Source: Paenibacillus baekrokdamisoli (GTDB lineage Bacteria; Bacillota; Bacilli; Paenibacillales; Paenibacillaceae). Taken from it: 64,000 bases of DNA. Location: assembly GCF_003945345.1 (NCBI RefSeq), contig NZ_AP019308.1, forward strand, positions 1,426,001 through 1,490,000, in the 5' to 3' direction. Shown piece after piece: positions 33,622 through 43,469 of the stretch. Position 1 is the stretch's first letter; each line of letters opens with the position of its first letter. A program made the position numbers and the translations under genes. The notes beneath the pieces are model-generated. The model saw nothing but the letters and a program-made list of their open reading frames with translations, was not told the DNA's origin and did no database searches.

Positions 33622-36153
33622 ATGGAATACCGGCAAAAGCAGGAGTTGCCGATAGATGGCTTGCTTCCAGAGCTTCTGGAGAAGCTCGCCGAACAAAAGA
33701 ACGCTGTCCTTATCGCTGCGCCTGGTGCGGGGAAGACAACACGAGTGCCTTTGGCCTTGCTGGGTGCGCCTTGGCTTGATGGTCAGCGGATTGTTATGTT
33801 GGAGCCAAGGCGGCTCGCTGCACGAGCAGCTGCACGGTACATGGCGAATTCGTTGGGAGAACAACCAGGCGGTACGGTTGGGTACCGGGTTCGATTAGAT
33901 ACGAAGGTAGGACCGAATACACGGATTGAAGTGATAACAGAAGGTGTTTTTACTCGGATGCTGCAAGCAGACCCGGCACTTGAAGGTATTGGCATCGTCA
34001 TATTCGATGAATTTCATGAGCGTCATTTGCATTCAGATCTTGGACTCGCTCTGAGCTTGCAGTCCCAGTCGGTTTTTCGGGAAGACCTGCGGCTGCTTGT
34101 CATGTCTGCGACGCTTGATGCTGAGCCAGTGGCAGACTTGCTTGGTGGAGCGCCAGTTATCGTTAGTGAGGGACGCGCTTATCCGGTGGATACGCATTAT
34201 GCGATCAAACGAATGGAAGGACGTGTAGAGGAAGCTGTCGCCTTGCTTGTTGCTGATGCCATGAATAAGCATGATGGGGATGCGCTTGTGTTCTTGCCGG
34301 GCGCGGGTGAAATACGCCGTGTTCAGAGGCTGCTGGGAGCAGCAGGCTTAAGCGCGAATATTCGCGTGATGCCTTTATATGGCAGCATGCCGCCGGAAGC
34401 GCAGGATCATGCGGTTGCGGCTTGTGTTGATGGCGAGCGAAAGATCGTGCTCGCCTCAACCATTGCCGAGTCGAGCGTGACGGTGCGAGGCGTGCGAATC
34501 GTGGTCGACAGCGGCTTGAGCCGCGTGCCGCGCTTCTCTGCGCGCACGGGTATGACAAGGCTGGAGACAGTGCCCGTATCTGTCGCATCGGCCGATCAGC
34601 GGCGTGGACGGGCTGGTCGGGAAGCGCCGGGCGTATGCTACCGGCTGTGGACCGAGATGGAGCATCGCGCGCTGATTCCTCAGAGCGAGCCGGAGCTGCT
34701 TAGTGCCGATTTGGCGCCGCTTGCGTTGGAGCTCGCCATATGGGGCATCGATGATCCAGCGGCGGAGCTGGCGTGGCTGAACAAGCCGCCCGCTGCGGCT
34801 TACACGCAAGCGCTGAATTTGCTGCGCGAGTTGGATGCTCTTGATGCGCAGCGTCATCCAACTGCGCATGGAAGGGCGATGGCTGAGCTCGGTATGCATC
34901 CGCGGCTTGCGCATATGGTGCTTGAAGCGATCAAGCTGGGGTATGGCGCGGTCGCTTGTGAACTTGCAGCACTGCTGAGCGATCGCGACCCGCTGCGCGC
35001 AAGCCGAAGCTCAGATATGCGGCTTCGACTTGATGCGCTGCATGGACGAGCGACTAGCGGTGCGGAGCTAGATGAAGCGGCTAGCAGAAGAATCGCAGCC
35101 GAAGCAAAAGAGTGGATGCGAGCGGCTGGAATCCACACGAACAAGAATGGCAGCAGCCTTGGAAGTGAGGGGATTTCCGATAGGAACATAGCTTGCTGTG
35201 GTCTGCTGATCGCACTTGCCTACCCGGACCGAATCGCCAAGCGTCGCGAGGATGGAAGATTCCTGCTCCGTAACGGTCGCGGCGCGGCGATACAAGAGCT
35301 GCAGCAGCTATCGGGTTCCTCTTATTTGGCGGTAGCTGAGCTAGAGGATATTGGAGCAGACTGCCGCATTCTACTCGCGGCACCTCTAACACAAGCCGAA
35401 ATCGAGCAGCATTTTGCTAGTCAGCTGGAAGTGGAAACGGAAGTGAGATGGGAGCGTTCAGCCGAAGCTGTTCGAGCTAGGCGCAGAGTGAAGCTTGGTT
35501 CGCTCATCCTGAAGGAAGGGATGCTGGCAGATCCTAATCCATCTCTTGTAGCCGATGCCTTGTTGAGCGGAATCGCCGAGCAAGGACTTGATCTGCTCCC
35601 GTGGTCGAAGCCAGCTCGTCAACTTCAAGCGCGCATCGAGCTGATGCGTTCACACAATCTCACATGGCCAGACGTTTCTGAGACAACCTTGATCGCTTCG
35701 CTAAACGAATGGTTAAGCCCCTACATCGGAGGGATGCGAAGTCGCAGCGATCTAGGTCGATTGAATATGACTGCCATTATGGAATCCCAACTATCCTGGC
35801 AAGAACGGCAGCAGCTGGATGAAGAGGTGCCGACTCACCTGACTGTACCTAGCGGATCGCGTATTCCAGTCGATTATAGTGATCCAGCTGCTCCATTTCT
35901 AGCCGTGAGGCTTCAAGAACTGTTCGGTCTTCGCCAAACGCCGCTTATCGCGGGAGGCAAGCTGCCAGTTACGATTCATTTATTGTCCCCTGCGCACCGA
36001 CCAGTACAGGTCACGAAAGATTTAGCGAGCTTTTGGCAGCAGACCTATTTTGATGTGAAGAAGGATTTAAAAGGACGTTATCCCAAGCATTACTGGCCGG
36101 ATAATCCACTGGAAGCGACGCCGACGAATCGGGCCAAGCCTCGAACTTGGTAG
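33622..36153 (+). CDS. hrpB: ATP-dependent helicase HrpB
   Basis: 843 aa, DEAH/RHA-type. Walker A APGAGKTTRVPLAL, DEFH box (IFDEFHERH), motif III MSATLDAEP, motif V STIAESSVTVRGV, motif VI QRRGRAGREAPG, then the HrpB-specific C-terminal half (QELQQLSGSSYLAVAEL, and near the end DLKGRYPKHYWPDNP). Function in bacteria is unclear; it is a predicted RNA/DNA helicase. The middle (34440-35100) is noticeably GC-richer than its neighbours. Monocistronic. Confidence 0.93.
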   Translation: MEYRQKQELPIDGLLPELLEKLAEQKNAVLIAAPGAGKTTRVPLALLGAPWLDGQRIVMLEPRRLAARAAARYMANSLGEQPGGTVGYRVRLDTKVGPNTRIEVITEGVFTRMLQADPALEGIGIVIFDEFHERHLHSDLGLALSLQSQSVFREDLRLLVMSATLDAEPVADLLGGAPVIVSEGRAYPVDTHYAIKRMEGRVEEAVALLVADAMNKHDGDALVFLPGAGEIRRVQRLLGAAGLSANIRVMPLYGSMPPEAQDHAVAACVDGERKIVLASTIAESSVTVRGVRIVVDSGLSRVPRFSARTGMTRLETVPVSVASADQRRGRAGREAPGVCYRLWTEMEHRALIPQSEPELLSADLAPLALELAIWGIDDPAAELAWLNKPPAAAYTQALNLLRELDALDAQRHPTAHGRAMAELGMHPRLAHMVLEAIKLGYGAVACELAALLSDRDPLRASRSSDMRLRLDALHGRATSGAELDEAASRRIAAEAKEWMRAAGIHTNKNGSSLGSEGISDRNIACCGLLIALAYPDRIAKRREDGRFLLRNGRGAAIQELQQLSGSSYLAVAELEDIGADCRILLAAPLTQAEIEQHFASQLEVETEVRWERSAEAVRARRRVKLGSLILKEGMLADPNPSLVADALLSGIAEQGLDLLPWSKPARQLQARIELMRSHNLTWPDVSETTLIASLNEWLSPYIGGMRSRSDLGRLNMTAIMESQLSWQERQQLDEEVPTHLTVPSGSRIPVDYSDPAAPFLAVRLQELFGLRQTPLIAGGKLPVTIHLLSPAHRPVQVTKDLASFWQQTYFDVKKDLKGRYPKHYWPDNPLEATPTNRAKPRTW

Positions 36154-36167
36154 CTGATGAGTCAACC

Positions 36168-36306
36168 TAGCGAAGCGGACGGAATCGTTCTGAAGAAGCG
36201 ATAGCGTTCGCCTTTGTCTCCTTATTTCTACCCTTGAGGGATAGAATCAAGAAATAGGGAGACAACAGCGATCGTAAGAATGATCCGTCCGCGCAGCGGG
36301 CTTCTA
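36168..36306. repeat. palindromic interspersed repeat, copy 2
   Basis: Nearly identical to copy 1 at 29264 over ~140 bp, with a shared GCACTTATTTTAGTGTTGAG tail at about 36371-36390. A 15-bp tandem repeat is inserted between body and tail. Confidence 0.92.
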
Positions 36307-36363
36307 TGCACCCTGCTTCTATGCACCCTGCTTCTATGCACCCTGCTTCTACGCACCATGCTT
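36299..36363 (+). repeat. 15-bp tandem repeat CTTCTATGCACCCTG
   Basis: Four copies, the last diverged (CTTCTACGCACCATG), immediately after repeat copy 2. Non-coding. Confidence 0.92.
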
Positions 36364-36442
36364 CGAATTGCACTTATTTTAGTGTTGAGCCAACAAAAGG
36401 AAAACGAGATACTATCACGTACAAATAGGAGGTTCCTGCAAT

Positions 36443-36724
36443 ATGAATACGACCGTATCCGAAACAATTATTATCGCCTATCTGATTATTATGAACATAG
36501 CGGCATTCCTTATGATGCGCAGCGACAAAATTCGTGCGGTCCACGATCGCAGACATCGAATTCCAGAACGTAAGCTGCTAGGAGTGAGTGCTTTGGGAGG
36601 CTCGCTCGGTGGGTATGTCGCCATGCGTATGTTTCACCACAAAACAAAGCATGCTTCTTTTGCAATCGGCATTCCATTCATGCTCATTATTCATATAGCC
36701 ATTGGGATTATGTTGATCAGATAG
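36443..36724 (+). CDS. DUF1294 membrane protein
   Basis: 93 aa, with AGGAGG before the ATG. Two or three membrane helices; the central loop RSDKIRAVHDRRHRIPERKLLGVSALGGSLGGYVAM fits DUF1294 (KxxA..GxxRIPExxLxxLxxxGGxxGA). Function of the family is unknown. Single gene. Confidence 0.85.
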   Translation: MNTTVSETIIIAYLIIMNIAAFLMMRSDKIRAVHDRRHRIPERKLLGVSALGGSLGGYVAMRMFHHKTKHASFAIGIPFMLIIHIAIGIMLIR

Positions 36725-36796
36725 ATCAGTGAATCATTTACAAATAATATTAGTTGAACCTAATTACTATGCGATTTTTGTTACAAATGGAATGGA

Positions 36797-36826
36797 TTGA
36801 CTGTCCCTAGCTGACTGTGCTATATT
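36797..36826 (+). promoter_or_regulatory. promoter of first HelD-like gene
   Basis: TTGACT, 18-base spacer, TATATT. Transcription would start near 36833, leaving a ~150-base leader. Confidence 0.75.
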
Positions 36827-36878
36827 GTTCACTCGTGCTCCGTGTGCTTATCTGCGGGGACCATAATAGTATTCGACC

Positions 36879-36941
36879 AAGCCGCATGAGAATGCGGCTT
36901 TCGCTGACTTCGCATATGCGGATTGCTCGTGAAAGCCGCGT
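36879..36941 (+). promoter_or_regulatory. mutually exclusive hairpins in helD-like 5' leader
   Basis: Hairpin 1: AAGCCGCAT (36879-36887) with ATGCGGCTT (36892-36900), tetraloop GAGA. Hairpin 2: ATGCGGCTTTC (36892-36902) with GAAAGCCGCGT (36931-36941), enclosing palindrome CGCATATGCG. Both use the same strand, so only one can form. No T-run follows hairpin 1. Confidence 0.65.
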
Positions 36942-36981
36942 ACAAAAGGCAGGCTAGTAGTCGAAGAGGGAGGTAACTGAC

Positions 36982-39075
36982 ATGACTGTTCAAAGTGCCT
37001 TTCAAGACGAAGCGGAGCGGGTTGAAATCGTTCTGCGGCATATTCGCAATCAGCTTCGTGCAATCGGCCCAAGGTATACCGGAGATGATTTCACTGAGCA
37101 AATGCTCCAGCTCCAACGTGAGGAGCGGCAGCAGCGTCTTGAAGTATCGGAGAAGGAGCCCTATTTTGGCCGCATTGATTTTCAAGAGCCTTCACAGCAA
37201 GAACCTAAACCCCTTTATATTGGAAAAGCCGGCGTTGCCCATGAGAAGACCACTGAATTGCTCGTCATCGATTGGCGTGCTCCTGTAGCCAGTCTTTTCT
37301 ACGCGTTCAGCGGCGGTGAAGCACCAGTTTCCTATGAATCGCCTGATGGGGATATTGAAGGAACGGTCCATTTGAAGCGCAACCTAATGGTTCGCGAAGG
37401 TAAGCTGGAGCGTCTTGTAGACAGCTACGTCCGTGGACAAGAAGAGGAATCTGTTACGGATGAATTTCTATTGTACCGGCTGGGCGAGAGCAAGGATAAC
37501 AAGCTCCGTGACATTGTATCGACGATTCAGCAAGAGCAGGACCGCATTATTCGTACCGAGAAGAATAAAGCCGTATTCATTCAAGGGGTTGCGGGAAGCG
37601 GTAAAACGACCGTTGCGCTGCATCGCCTCGCTTATTTGCTATACCGTTACGCTGGCAGCATCCGAGCGGAGCGAATGGTTATTTTTGCGCCTAACCGAAT
37701 GTTTCTGGATTACATATCCGGTGTTCTGCCAGAGCTTGGTGTTGGGGATATCGTTCAGACCACTTATACCGAATGGGCGCTTGATCAGCTCCAGCAAACT
37801 GTAAGGCTTGATGAAGCGACCGACACGATGGACTATTGGTTCGAGCAGCCTCGCACAAGAGAAGAGATTGAGCAGGCACCTGGCCGTCTCAAAGGCAGCT
37901 TGGCATTCAAGCGGGCAGTCGATGAAAAGCTGGCTCAGACGGAGGAGACACTGCTTCCTCAGCAGTCCTTTGAACCGATTGAAGGCATGGTCTTGAAACC
38001 GGCAGCAATCGCAGAATGGATTGCCACGGATGATTACGGAGAACCATTCATGAAAAGGCGCAACCGTCTGGTCAGCCGCATCAAACGCTGGCTGGAATCA
38101 GAGTGGAAGACAAGACGTCTTACGGATAGTAAGTTAAAAACAAAAGCAAATGCAAAATTAAACGCGTACTGCAAAAAGATTCCTTCTTACACTGCGCCTC
38201 AATTATACAGTCTGCTCTTAAATGACGCGGCAGCAGTTCCGATGCTCAGTGCGCAGGCACGTACTACATCGATAAAAGCATTAAAGCAGTCCAAGGTGCA
38301 GCCCGAGGACTTGGCTCCGCTTGTGTATATCCAGCTTCGTTTATTCGGTTTCGACAATCCGACCTTTGATCATGTTGTTATTGATGAAGCCCAGGACTAT
38401 TCGCCTTTCCAGCTTGAAGCTCTAAAGCTCTGTCAACGACAAGCTTCTATGACGGTGCTAGGGGATTTACAGCAAGGTATTCATGGCTATGCAGGTATTC
38501 ATAGCTGGGGTGAGCTAACCGCTTTGTTCCCAGCGGATCATACTGGTTATTTCGAGCTCGACCGAAGCTATCGGTCGACGATGGAAATTATTGATTTTGC
38601 CAATCGGGTGCTCGGCGGGATGGGAGATGGGGTCAAACCTGCTACACCTGTATTCCGGAGCGGTGAGGCTGTTGATGTAGAGCAGGCTATCAATGATGGA
38701 GTTCGGCTGGACGAGATTGTTCAAACCGTGAAGAATTGGCGCAACGAAGAGAGCTATCGCACGATTGCTGTTCTTGGCCGGACTGCACGCTCCTGTGAGG
38801 CTATTGCGACGAGACTCGAAGCCGAAGGGATTCAGGTCTCGCTCGTGCAGAGCAAGCAGGAGGCGTACAAAGGCGGTTTGACGGTTGTTCCCGCTTACTT
38901 GGCCAAAGGCCTCGAGTTTGATGCGGTGCTTATTGCTGATGCTGATCAAACGAGCTTCGGCCCAAATGACGCGAAGCTGCTCTATGTAGCTTGCACACGT
39001 GCCCTCCATAAGCTGAAGCTGCTGTACTGCGGCGCTTTGACGAATTTAGTGGAAGAAGCTGTGGCACAAAGCTAG
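36982..39075 (+). CDS. HelD-like SF1 ATPase (RNA polymerase recycling factor family), paralog 1
   Basis: 697 aa. N-terminal helical arm with FGRIDF and YIGKAG, IDWRAPVASLFYAF (family hallmark), Walker A GVAGSGKTTVALHRLAYLLYRY (near residue 202), Walker B VVIDEAQDYSPFQLEAL, and VTVVPAYLAKGLEFDAVLIADAD plus LYVACTRALHKL at the end. HelD binds RNA polymerase and uses ATP to free it from DNA/RNA; related HelR proteins protect against rifamycins. It is shorter than paralog 2, mainly in the N-terminal arm (~65 versus ~100 residues). GAGGGAGG precedes the ATG. Confidence 0.9.
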   Translation: MTVQSAFQDEAERVEIVLRHIRNQLRAIGPRYTGDDFTEQMLQLQREERQQRLEVSEKEPYFGRIDFQEPSQQEPKPLYIGKAGVAHEKTTELLVIDWRAPVASLFYAFSGGEAPVSYESPDGDIEGTVHLKRNLMVREGKLERLVDSYVRGQEEESVTDEFLLYRLGESKDNKLRDIVSTIQQEQDRIIRTEKNKAVFIQGVAGSGKTTVALHRLAYLLYRYAGSIRAERMVIFAPNRMFLDYISGVLPELGVGDIVQTTYTEWALDQLQQTVRLDEATDTMDYWFEQPRTREEIEQAPGRLKGSLAFKRAVDEKLAQTEETLLPQQSFEPIEGMVLKPAAIAEWIATDDYGEPFMKRRNRLVSRIKRWLESEWKTRRLTDSKLKTKANAKLNAYCKKIPSYTAPQLYSLLLNDAAAVPMLSAQARTTSIKALKQSKVQPEDLAPLVYIQLRLFGFDNPTFDHVVIDEAQDYSPFQLEALKLCQRQASMTVLGDLQQGIHGYAGIHSWGELTALFPADHTGYFELDRSYRSTMEIIDFANRVLGGMGDGVKPATPVFRSGEAVDVEQAINDGVRLDEIVQTVKNWRNEESYRTIAVLGRTARSCEAIATRLEAEGIQVSLVQSKQEAYKGGLTVVPAYLAKGLEFDAVLIADADQTSFGPNDAKLLYVACTRALHKLKLLYCGALTNLVEEAVAQS

Positions 39076-39127
39076 CTATTGGCCTCAATTTGTATGTGAG
39101 TGAGTTTAGAATGAATATACGCGTCGC

Positions 39128-39175
39128 AAGAAGGGCCTTTCTTAGCAGCTTAAACTGCTGGGAGAGGCCCTTCTT
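39128..39175. terminator. bidirectional terminator
   Basis: AAGAAGGGCCT pairs with AGGCCCTTCTT, with AGCAG/CTGCT inside, between two convergent genes. Confidence 0.85.
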
Positions 39176-39179
39176 GTCG

Positions 39180-39800
39180 TTACGCCACATCGGCAGAGAG
39201 CAAATCAAGAGGACCGCCTTCAGCGATGATATCCTGCACCGAATAAATCGATATAGGAAACATCGGGAAGCCCACGTAATAGGGTGTGATCTCATACAAT
39301 TGAAAATAGATAACGATCGATTTGTCAGCTAGATAGAAATCTTGATTCGGTTTTATCGCAGTAAAACTATTCAGGAGCGGCAGATCTCTCTGCTTAAGTT
39401 GGACACTGATCTGGGAGGAAAGGGCGGCGACATAATCTGAGCCTGGTTTGAACAAATCTGAGAGGCTATATAACTTGCCTGTATTTACGTCAAACGTAAG
39501 TGATTTGGCGATCGTATTCCCATGCGCCATAGGCTGGGAATAGGCATAGTTGGTGAGGATTAGACTTAATATACCTCGCTCGTTCGTCTTGATTTCATAA
39601 TGACCGGTCATTTGCATATTTGTCCCAGTTTGCACTCGCAGCTGTTCTTGCTTTAAAATAGTAACAAGATTGATAATCGTTCTGTTGATGTGTTCCTGTA
39701 CACTGCGGTTCTGTAATCCGACAATTTGAGGATAATAAATCGTCGTGCCAGGAGAAGTCATAGAGTGGGTCTGAATACCAACTGGTAATTGAAATGCCAT
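39180..39800 (-). CDS. DUF3298/DUF4163-type protein
   Basis: 206 aa from ATG 39800; a TTG at 39851 gives 17 more residues but has a worse ribosome site. Contains PMAHGNTIAKSLTFDVNTGKLYSLSDLFKPGSDY, the DUF3298 pattern found in RsiV-type and lysozyme-binding extracellular domains, and a preceding DUF4163-like part (IVGLQNRSVQEHINRTI). No signal peptide or membrane helix is seen, so it would be cytoplasmic unless released otherwise. Function unknown. Confidence 0.75.
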   Translation of the reverse strand: MAFQLPVGIQTHSMTSPGTTIYYPQIVGLQNRSVQEHINRTIINLVTILKQEQLRVQTGTNMQMTGHYEIKTNERGILSLILTNYAYSQPMAHGNTIAKSLTFDVNTGKLYSLSDLFKPGSDYVAALSSQISVQLKQRDLPLLNSFTAIKPNQDFYLADKSIVIYFQLYEITPYYVGFPMFPISIYSVQDIIAEGGPLDLLSADVA

Positions 39801-39927
39801 TTTATTTCGCACCCTTTCGATGAGAGCTGCATCTACAATTAGCCTATTCAATTGGAAAGAAACCGTGTGATTATTTTTTCAAAGCTTGGAGTAATAGACA
39901 ATTAAAGTTTGTATCCGAGGTGATAGT

Positions 39928-40299
39928 GTGACATTTGCAAAATTATCTTTCATACTGGGTTTGACAGCAGGTTTTGCTTCTATCGTGCTTTGGTTCGTTC
40001 TTAACTTTCACAATTCGCATACAGGGCAAAGCCATGCACATGGCATAACACCTACCTTTATTATGGTGCTCCTACCCGCAGCTGCGGCGATTATCTCCTC
40101 TTTTCTAACGCTGCCTAGACTGATGATGCTTGCATTTATCTGGTCACTGCCACTATGCCTGTATTTGATTCTGACCCAAAGCGTGTTTGTATGGTTTGGC
40201 GTTACCTGTCTGCTGTATCTCATCTGCTACTTCTTAATGAGATCGAATGTCTATCTTAACCTTCACTCCAAAAAAGGCCAGTTTCCGCCGCGCGTCTAG
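39928..40299 (+). CDS. hypothetical integral membrane protein, 123 aa
   Basis: GTG start with GAGGTGATA upstream. Four hydrophobic segments (residues ~5-25, 42-62, 66-82, 86-106), with a His-containing loop SHTGQSHAHG. No family recognised. Monocistronic, followed directly by a strong terminator. Confidence 0.7.
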   Translation: MTFAKLSFILGLTAGFASIVLWFVLNFHNSHTGQSHAHGITPTFIMVLLPAAAAIISSFLTLPRLMMLAFIWSLPLCLYLILTQSVFVWFGVTCLLYLICYFLMRSNVYLNLHSKKGQFPPRV

Positions 40300-40324
40300 C
40301 GTGGATGGAAACTGGCTTTTTTTA
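40269..40324 (+). terminator. intrinsic terminator
   Basis: AAAAAAGGCCAGTTTCC pairs with GGAAACTGGCTTTTTTT around a GC-rich inner arm. It overlaps the last codons of the membrane protein gene. Confidence 0.85.
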
Positions 40325-40439
40325 AATCTCAGAAAGAATATAATTCGCCTATCCTTTTCTGATATTATTGTGGAAGAAAATTACGTCGCTACCAGAGGAC
40401 GGCATCAGCCGTTTCTTCTTATTGAGCGCGTGATTATGT

Positions 40440-41942
40440 TCACATTACAGCTTGACTGGCCAAGTCAAGCCGGATCAGGTCTGCGGTAAGCTGGCCGCTG
40501 AGGGTGACCATCGGCACGCCGCCACCGGGATGGACGGAACCGCCTACAAAGTACAGCTTGTCGACCACGGTACTGCGGCTAGCGATCTTGAAGCCGCCGT
40601 TCAACTTGCGGTTGGACACTACACCGTAGATGGAACCGCCGTTTGATCCATAAAGTGCCTGCAGGTCATCCGGTACGAAATCATATTCGAATTCAATCGC
40701 GCTTCGAAGCCCTGTCGCGCCCATTCGTTCAAGCTTCTCAAGCACGAGCTCCCGGTAATATTCCCGGCGATAGATCCAGCTCTCTTCCCCTTGGAGTGCA
40801 GGGACATGAGTAAGTACGAACCAATTTTCTTTGCCGTCTGGCGCCTGCTGACTGTCTGTTTTGGATGAAATGCCGACATAGACAGTGGGGTCCTCAGCGG
40901 GAAGACGTTCAACGAATATGCGGTGAAATTCTCGCTCCGGATCCTTCGACATGAAGAAATTATGATGCTTCATATTCGGAAAGGTACGATTAACACCAAG
41001 CAGCAGCACATGGCCCGAGACGCTTGGCACGAATTTGGCTAGCTTCTTCTGAGCAGCAGCGGCAGGTGCATAGTCACCTAGCAAAGACGAATAAGCAGGA
41101 ATTACTTCTTTGTTGCAGACAATAATGTCAGCCAGCATTAAGTCTCCATTCGCCAATCGGACGCCTGCTGCTTGACCGTTCTCAACAACGATCGATGACA
41201 CCTCAGCATTTGTACGAACTTCGACACTAAGCTCTTCGAGCAGCTTCAACATGGCTCTGGCGATGTTATACATACCACCCTCCACATAAAAGATGCCTAG
41301 ACCGAGCTGGACATAGGCGAGCTGTGTTAGTATAGCAGGAGCTGAATAAGGTGACGAACCGACATACATCACGAGGAAATTTAACAGCTGACGAAGATGA
41401 GGACTGTCAAAATAATTGGCCGTCGTCTGCGCTACCGTCTTCAGCGGATCCATTGCGAGCAATTCCTTCAATGAGTGATGATGCCTCAAATCAGTTCGCC
41501 CGCTCAAGCTGCTCTTGTAAAAGCTCTTAATACTCAGATCGTACAGCTTGCGTGCATGCTCCAAATAGGGAAGTAGTCGTTCACGATCATGCCGCGATAA
41601 TTCACCGACTTTGGCCAGCAGCTGAGGAAGATCGCCATCGAGATCAATCTGTACACCATCCTCGAAGAAGGTACGCCATTGTGGTTCGATTCTAGATAAT
41701 TTCAAATAGTCGGAAAGACTGCGTCCAGCGGAAGCAAACAATTGTTCCAATACCCAAGGCATAGTCAGGATGGAAGGACCCGTGTCGAAGGTATATCCTT
41801 TTCCGGCTCGGATATTCAACTTGCCGCCTGCACGCTCGTTCTTTTCGAGTACGGTAACCATGTGTCCGTCTGCTCTTAGCCGGATCGCAGCGGATAATCC
41901 GCCAAGTCCTCCTCCGACAACAATAATATTCTTGCTGCTCAT
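40440..41942 (-). CDS. carotenoid desaturase/oxygenase-like FAD enzyme (CrtI/CrtN/CrtP superfamily)
   Basis: 500 aa from ATG 41942 (GAGGAGG upstream); the longer frame is not needed. N-terminal FAD motif VVGGGLGGLSAAIRL, followed by EKNERAGGKLN, GYTFDTGPSILTMP, mid-part YVGSSPYSAPAILTQL and YVEGGMYNIARAM, and C-terminal FVGGSVHPGGGVPMVTLSG. All belong to the CrtI family that desaturates or oxidises carotenoid backbones. I cannot tell desaturase (CrtN) from terminal oxidase (CrtP). No squalene/phytoene synthase lies nearby, so it is an orphan here. Confidence 0.85.
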   Translation of the reverse strand: MSSKNIIVVGGGLGGLSAAIRLRADGHMVTVLEKNERAGGKLNIRAGKGYTFDTGPSILTMPWVLEQLFASAGRSLSDYLKLSRIEPQWRTFFEDGVQIDLDGDLPQLLAKVGELSRHDRERLLPYLEHARKLYDLSIKSFYKSSLSGRTDLRHHHSLKELLAMDPLKTVAQTTANYFDSPHLRQLLNFLVMYVGSSPYSAPAILTQLAYVQLGLGIFYVEGGMYNIARAMLKLLEELSVEVRTNAEVSSIVVENGQAAGVRLANGDLMLADIIVCNKEVIPAYSSLLGDYAPAAAAQKKLAKFVPSVSGHVLLLGVNRTFPNMKHHNFFMSKDPEREFHRIFVERLPAEDPTVYVGISSKTDSQQAPDGKENWFVLTHVPALQGEESWIYRREYYRELVLEKLERMGATGLRSAIEFEYDFVPDDLQALYGSNGGSIYGVVSNRKLNGGFKIASRSTVVDKLYFVGGSVHPGGGVPMVTLSGQLTADLIRLDLASQAVM

Positions 41943-42301
41943 GATTTTCCTCCTCATAGATTTCTGCCTTGCATCCACATTAAAAATTTAAATTATTGAC
42001 GATACTGCTATTACCCGCTCTATCTGTCATTTATACCCAGTTTGTACGCATTAGCTGCAGGAAATACCATCGTATTGAAAGTTTCTGAAAAAATTTCATT
42101 ATTATCAACATGGATGATAGAGCTAGTTCGCCAGTCCAGCTTCCCTACAGGCCAATCGCAGCAAACAGATGTCGCAACAGCGCCCAATATGCTATGCTAA
42201 TGACTTGAACCAGCAGCCTGCTGAGCTTGAAAAGGATTATTTTTCCTCTTAGCTTGGCATGAAGCTGATCGTTATTTTCAAAGCTAAAGGGGAAGCTGCA
42301 G

Positions 42302-43429
42302 ATGGATTTTATCGTCAATTATTTATCATTCTTCGTTATACAAGCGGATGGATCCGACAACGCCGCGAAGACCTTTAAGCATTTTCAAACCCTTGACCGT
42401 GAAGAGTATGCGGAGAGTGAGCTCAAGTCCTTTCTGGATGGCGAGTTTCAACGTATTTGCAAAAGAAAAGCGGAGCGTCATGCAAGCAGCGAGAACGCCC
42501 CGACCAAAATAGGCCGTTTCATTGCAGAGCCCGGCTATGAGCTCGATAGCAATCCGAACTACAATTTGTTCCAGCGTTTGCGTACTTCAGAATCGAAAGA
42601 GCAGTATCATGGCTTTGCCGATGAAATGGTTCGTTTGTATATGGATGCGGCTGCCGTTCGCGGTGGAGCGCTTATCATCGTTAGTGCAACGCCCAATAAG
42701 GTAACTGATGAAGCGCTGCTATTCGTGCTCAAATGTGATTTTGAACCGAAAATTGCAAGAATTGCCGATGAGAGACAGCTCATCTCGCATGTGGAAATGG
42801 CCATAAGTGCGCGTAATATGAAATCCATTCAATACCCGCTTATGCCAGAGGAAGGTATGATCGAGCCATGGGAGCTGAAAATTCATCAAGCCTCACATGC
42901 CAGATATTTTGAAGACTTTCTTCGATTTGTCAGCTATGAGAAGGCAATGCCGGAGCTGATGAGTGAGCAGATGCTTGAGATGGTCCATGAGTATATGGAG
43001 GATAAGTGGCAGGGGCAAGAGGGTGAAGGAAGGCAGCAGGAGGCTCAGAAGTACGAGGTTTGGGCGGCGAGCGAGAAGCGCGGACTACAGGAAGAATGGA
43101 CGCACGAGCAGGTAGTGACTGCCGCTGAACGACTTATTGAGCATCAGCCCAACCTGAGCGTGTCGTTCAAGCTGGATGCTGTCTCTGTTAAAGGACCGCT
43201 GACGGATTTTGGACAAGCGATTCATTTTGCCACTTATAATGGTCGTTATATTGCACTTATTGAAGGTGACGCGTTCCAATTCGATCGCAGCATGTCGCCA
43301 GTCGAGCTGCTTCAGCCTCCTGATCTGCTCGAAGTTCTGGAGCTTGTAGGGCGTAAACGGATTCCGGAGAAAGAAGCAGAGACGGCAGTGGCGCATGTTG
43401 CAGCCGATAGTGATGATATCCCTTATTAA
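42302..43429 (+). CDS. DUF3900 protein
   Basis: 375 aa, soluble. The start (MDFIVNYLSFFVIQ) and the sequence KIGRFIAEPGYELDSNPNYNLF, RGGALIIVSATPNKV fit the DUF3900 family of Bacilli, whose function is unknown. No catalytic motif or membrane segment. An acidic linker (EDKWQGQEGEGRQQEAQ) separates two domains near residue 240. The 323-base gap upstream (41979-42301) holds nothing I can identify. Confidence 0.8.
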   Translation: MDFIVNYLSFFVIQADGSDNAAKTFKHFQTLDREEYAESELKSFLDGEFQRICKRKAERHASSENAPTKIGRFIAEPGYELDSNPNYNLFQRLRTSESKEQYHGFADEMVRLYMDAAAVRGGALIIVSATPNKVTDEALLFVLKCDFEPKIARIADERQLISHVEMAISARNMKSIQYPLMPEEGMIEPWELKIHQASHARYFEDFLRFVSYEKAMPELMSEQMLEMVHEYMEDKWQGQEGEGRQQEAQKYEVWAASEKRGLQEEWTHEQVVTAAERLIEHQPNLSVSFKLDAVSVKGPLTDFGQAIHFATYNGRYIALIEGDAFQFDRSMSPVELLQPPDLLEVLELVGRKRIPEKEAETAVAHVAADSDDIPY

Positions 43430-43469
43430 AAAGGATTCTTAATAAAAACGAGCAGGAGGAGTAATCTGG

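Noticed and set aside
36167-36467. Overlapping minus-strand ORFs with repeated EAGCIEAGC or RSRVHRSR
   Set aside because: They are translations of the 15-bp tandem repeat and the palindromic element.
36835-36957. 40-codon GTG leader ORF before the first HelD-like gene
   Set aside because: It would begin only 2 bases after the predicted transcription start with no ribosome site; more likely the leader acts as RNA.
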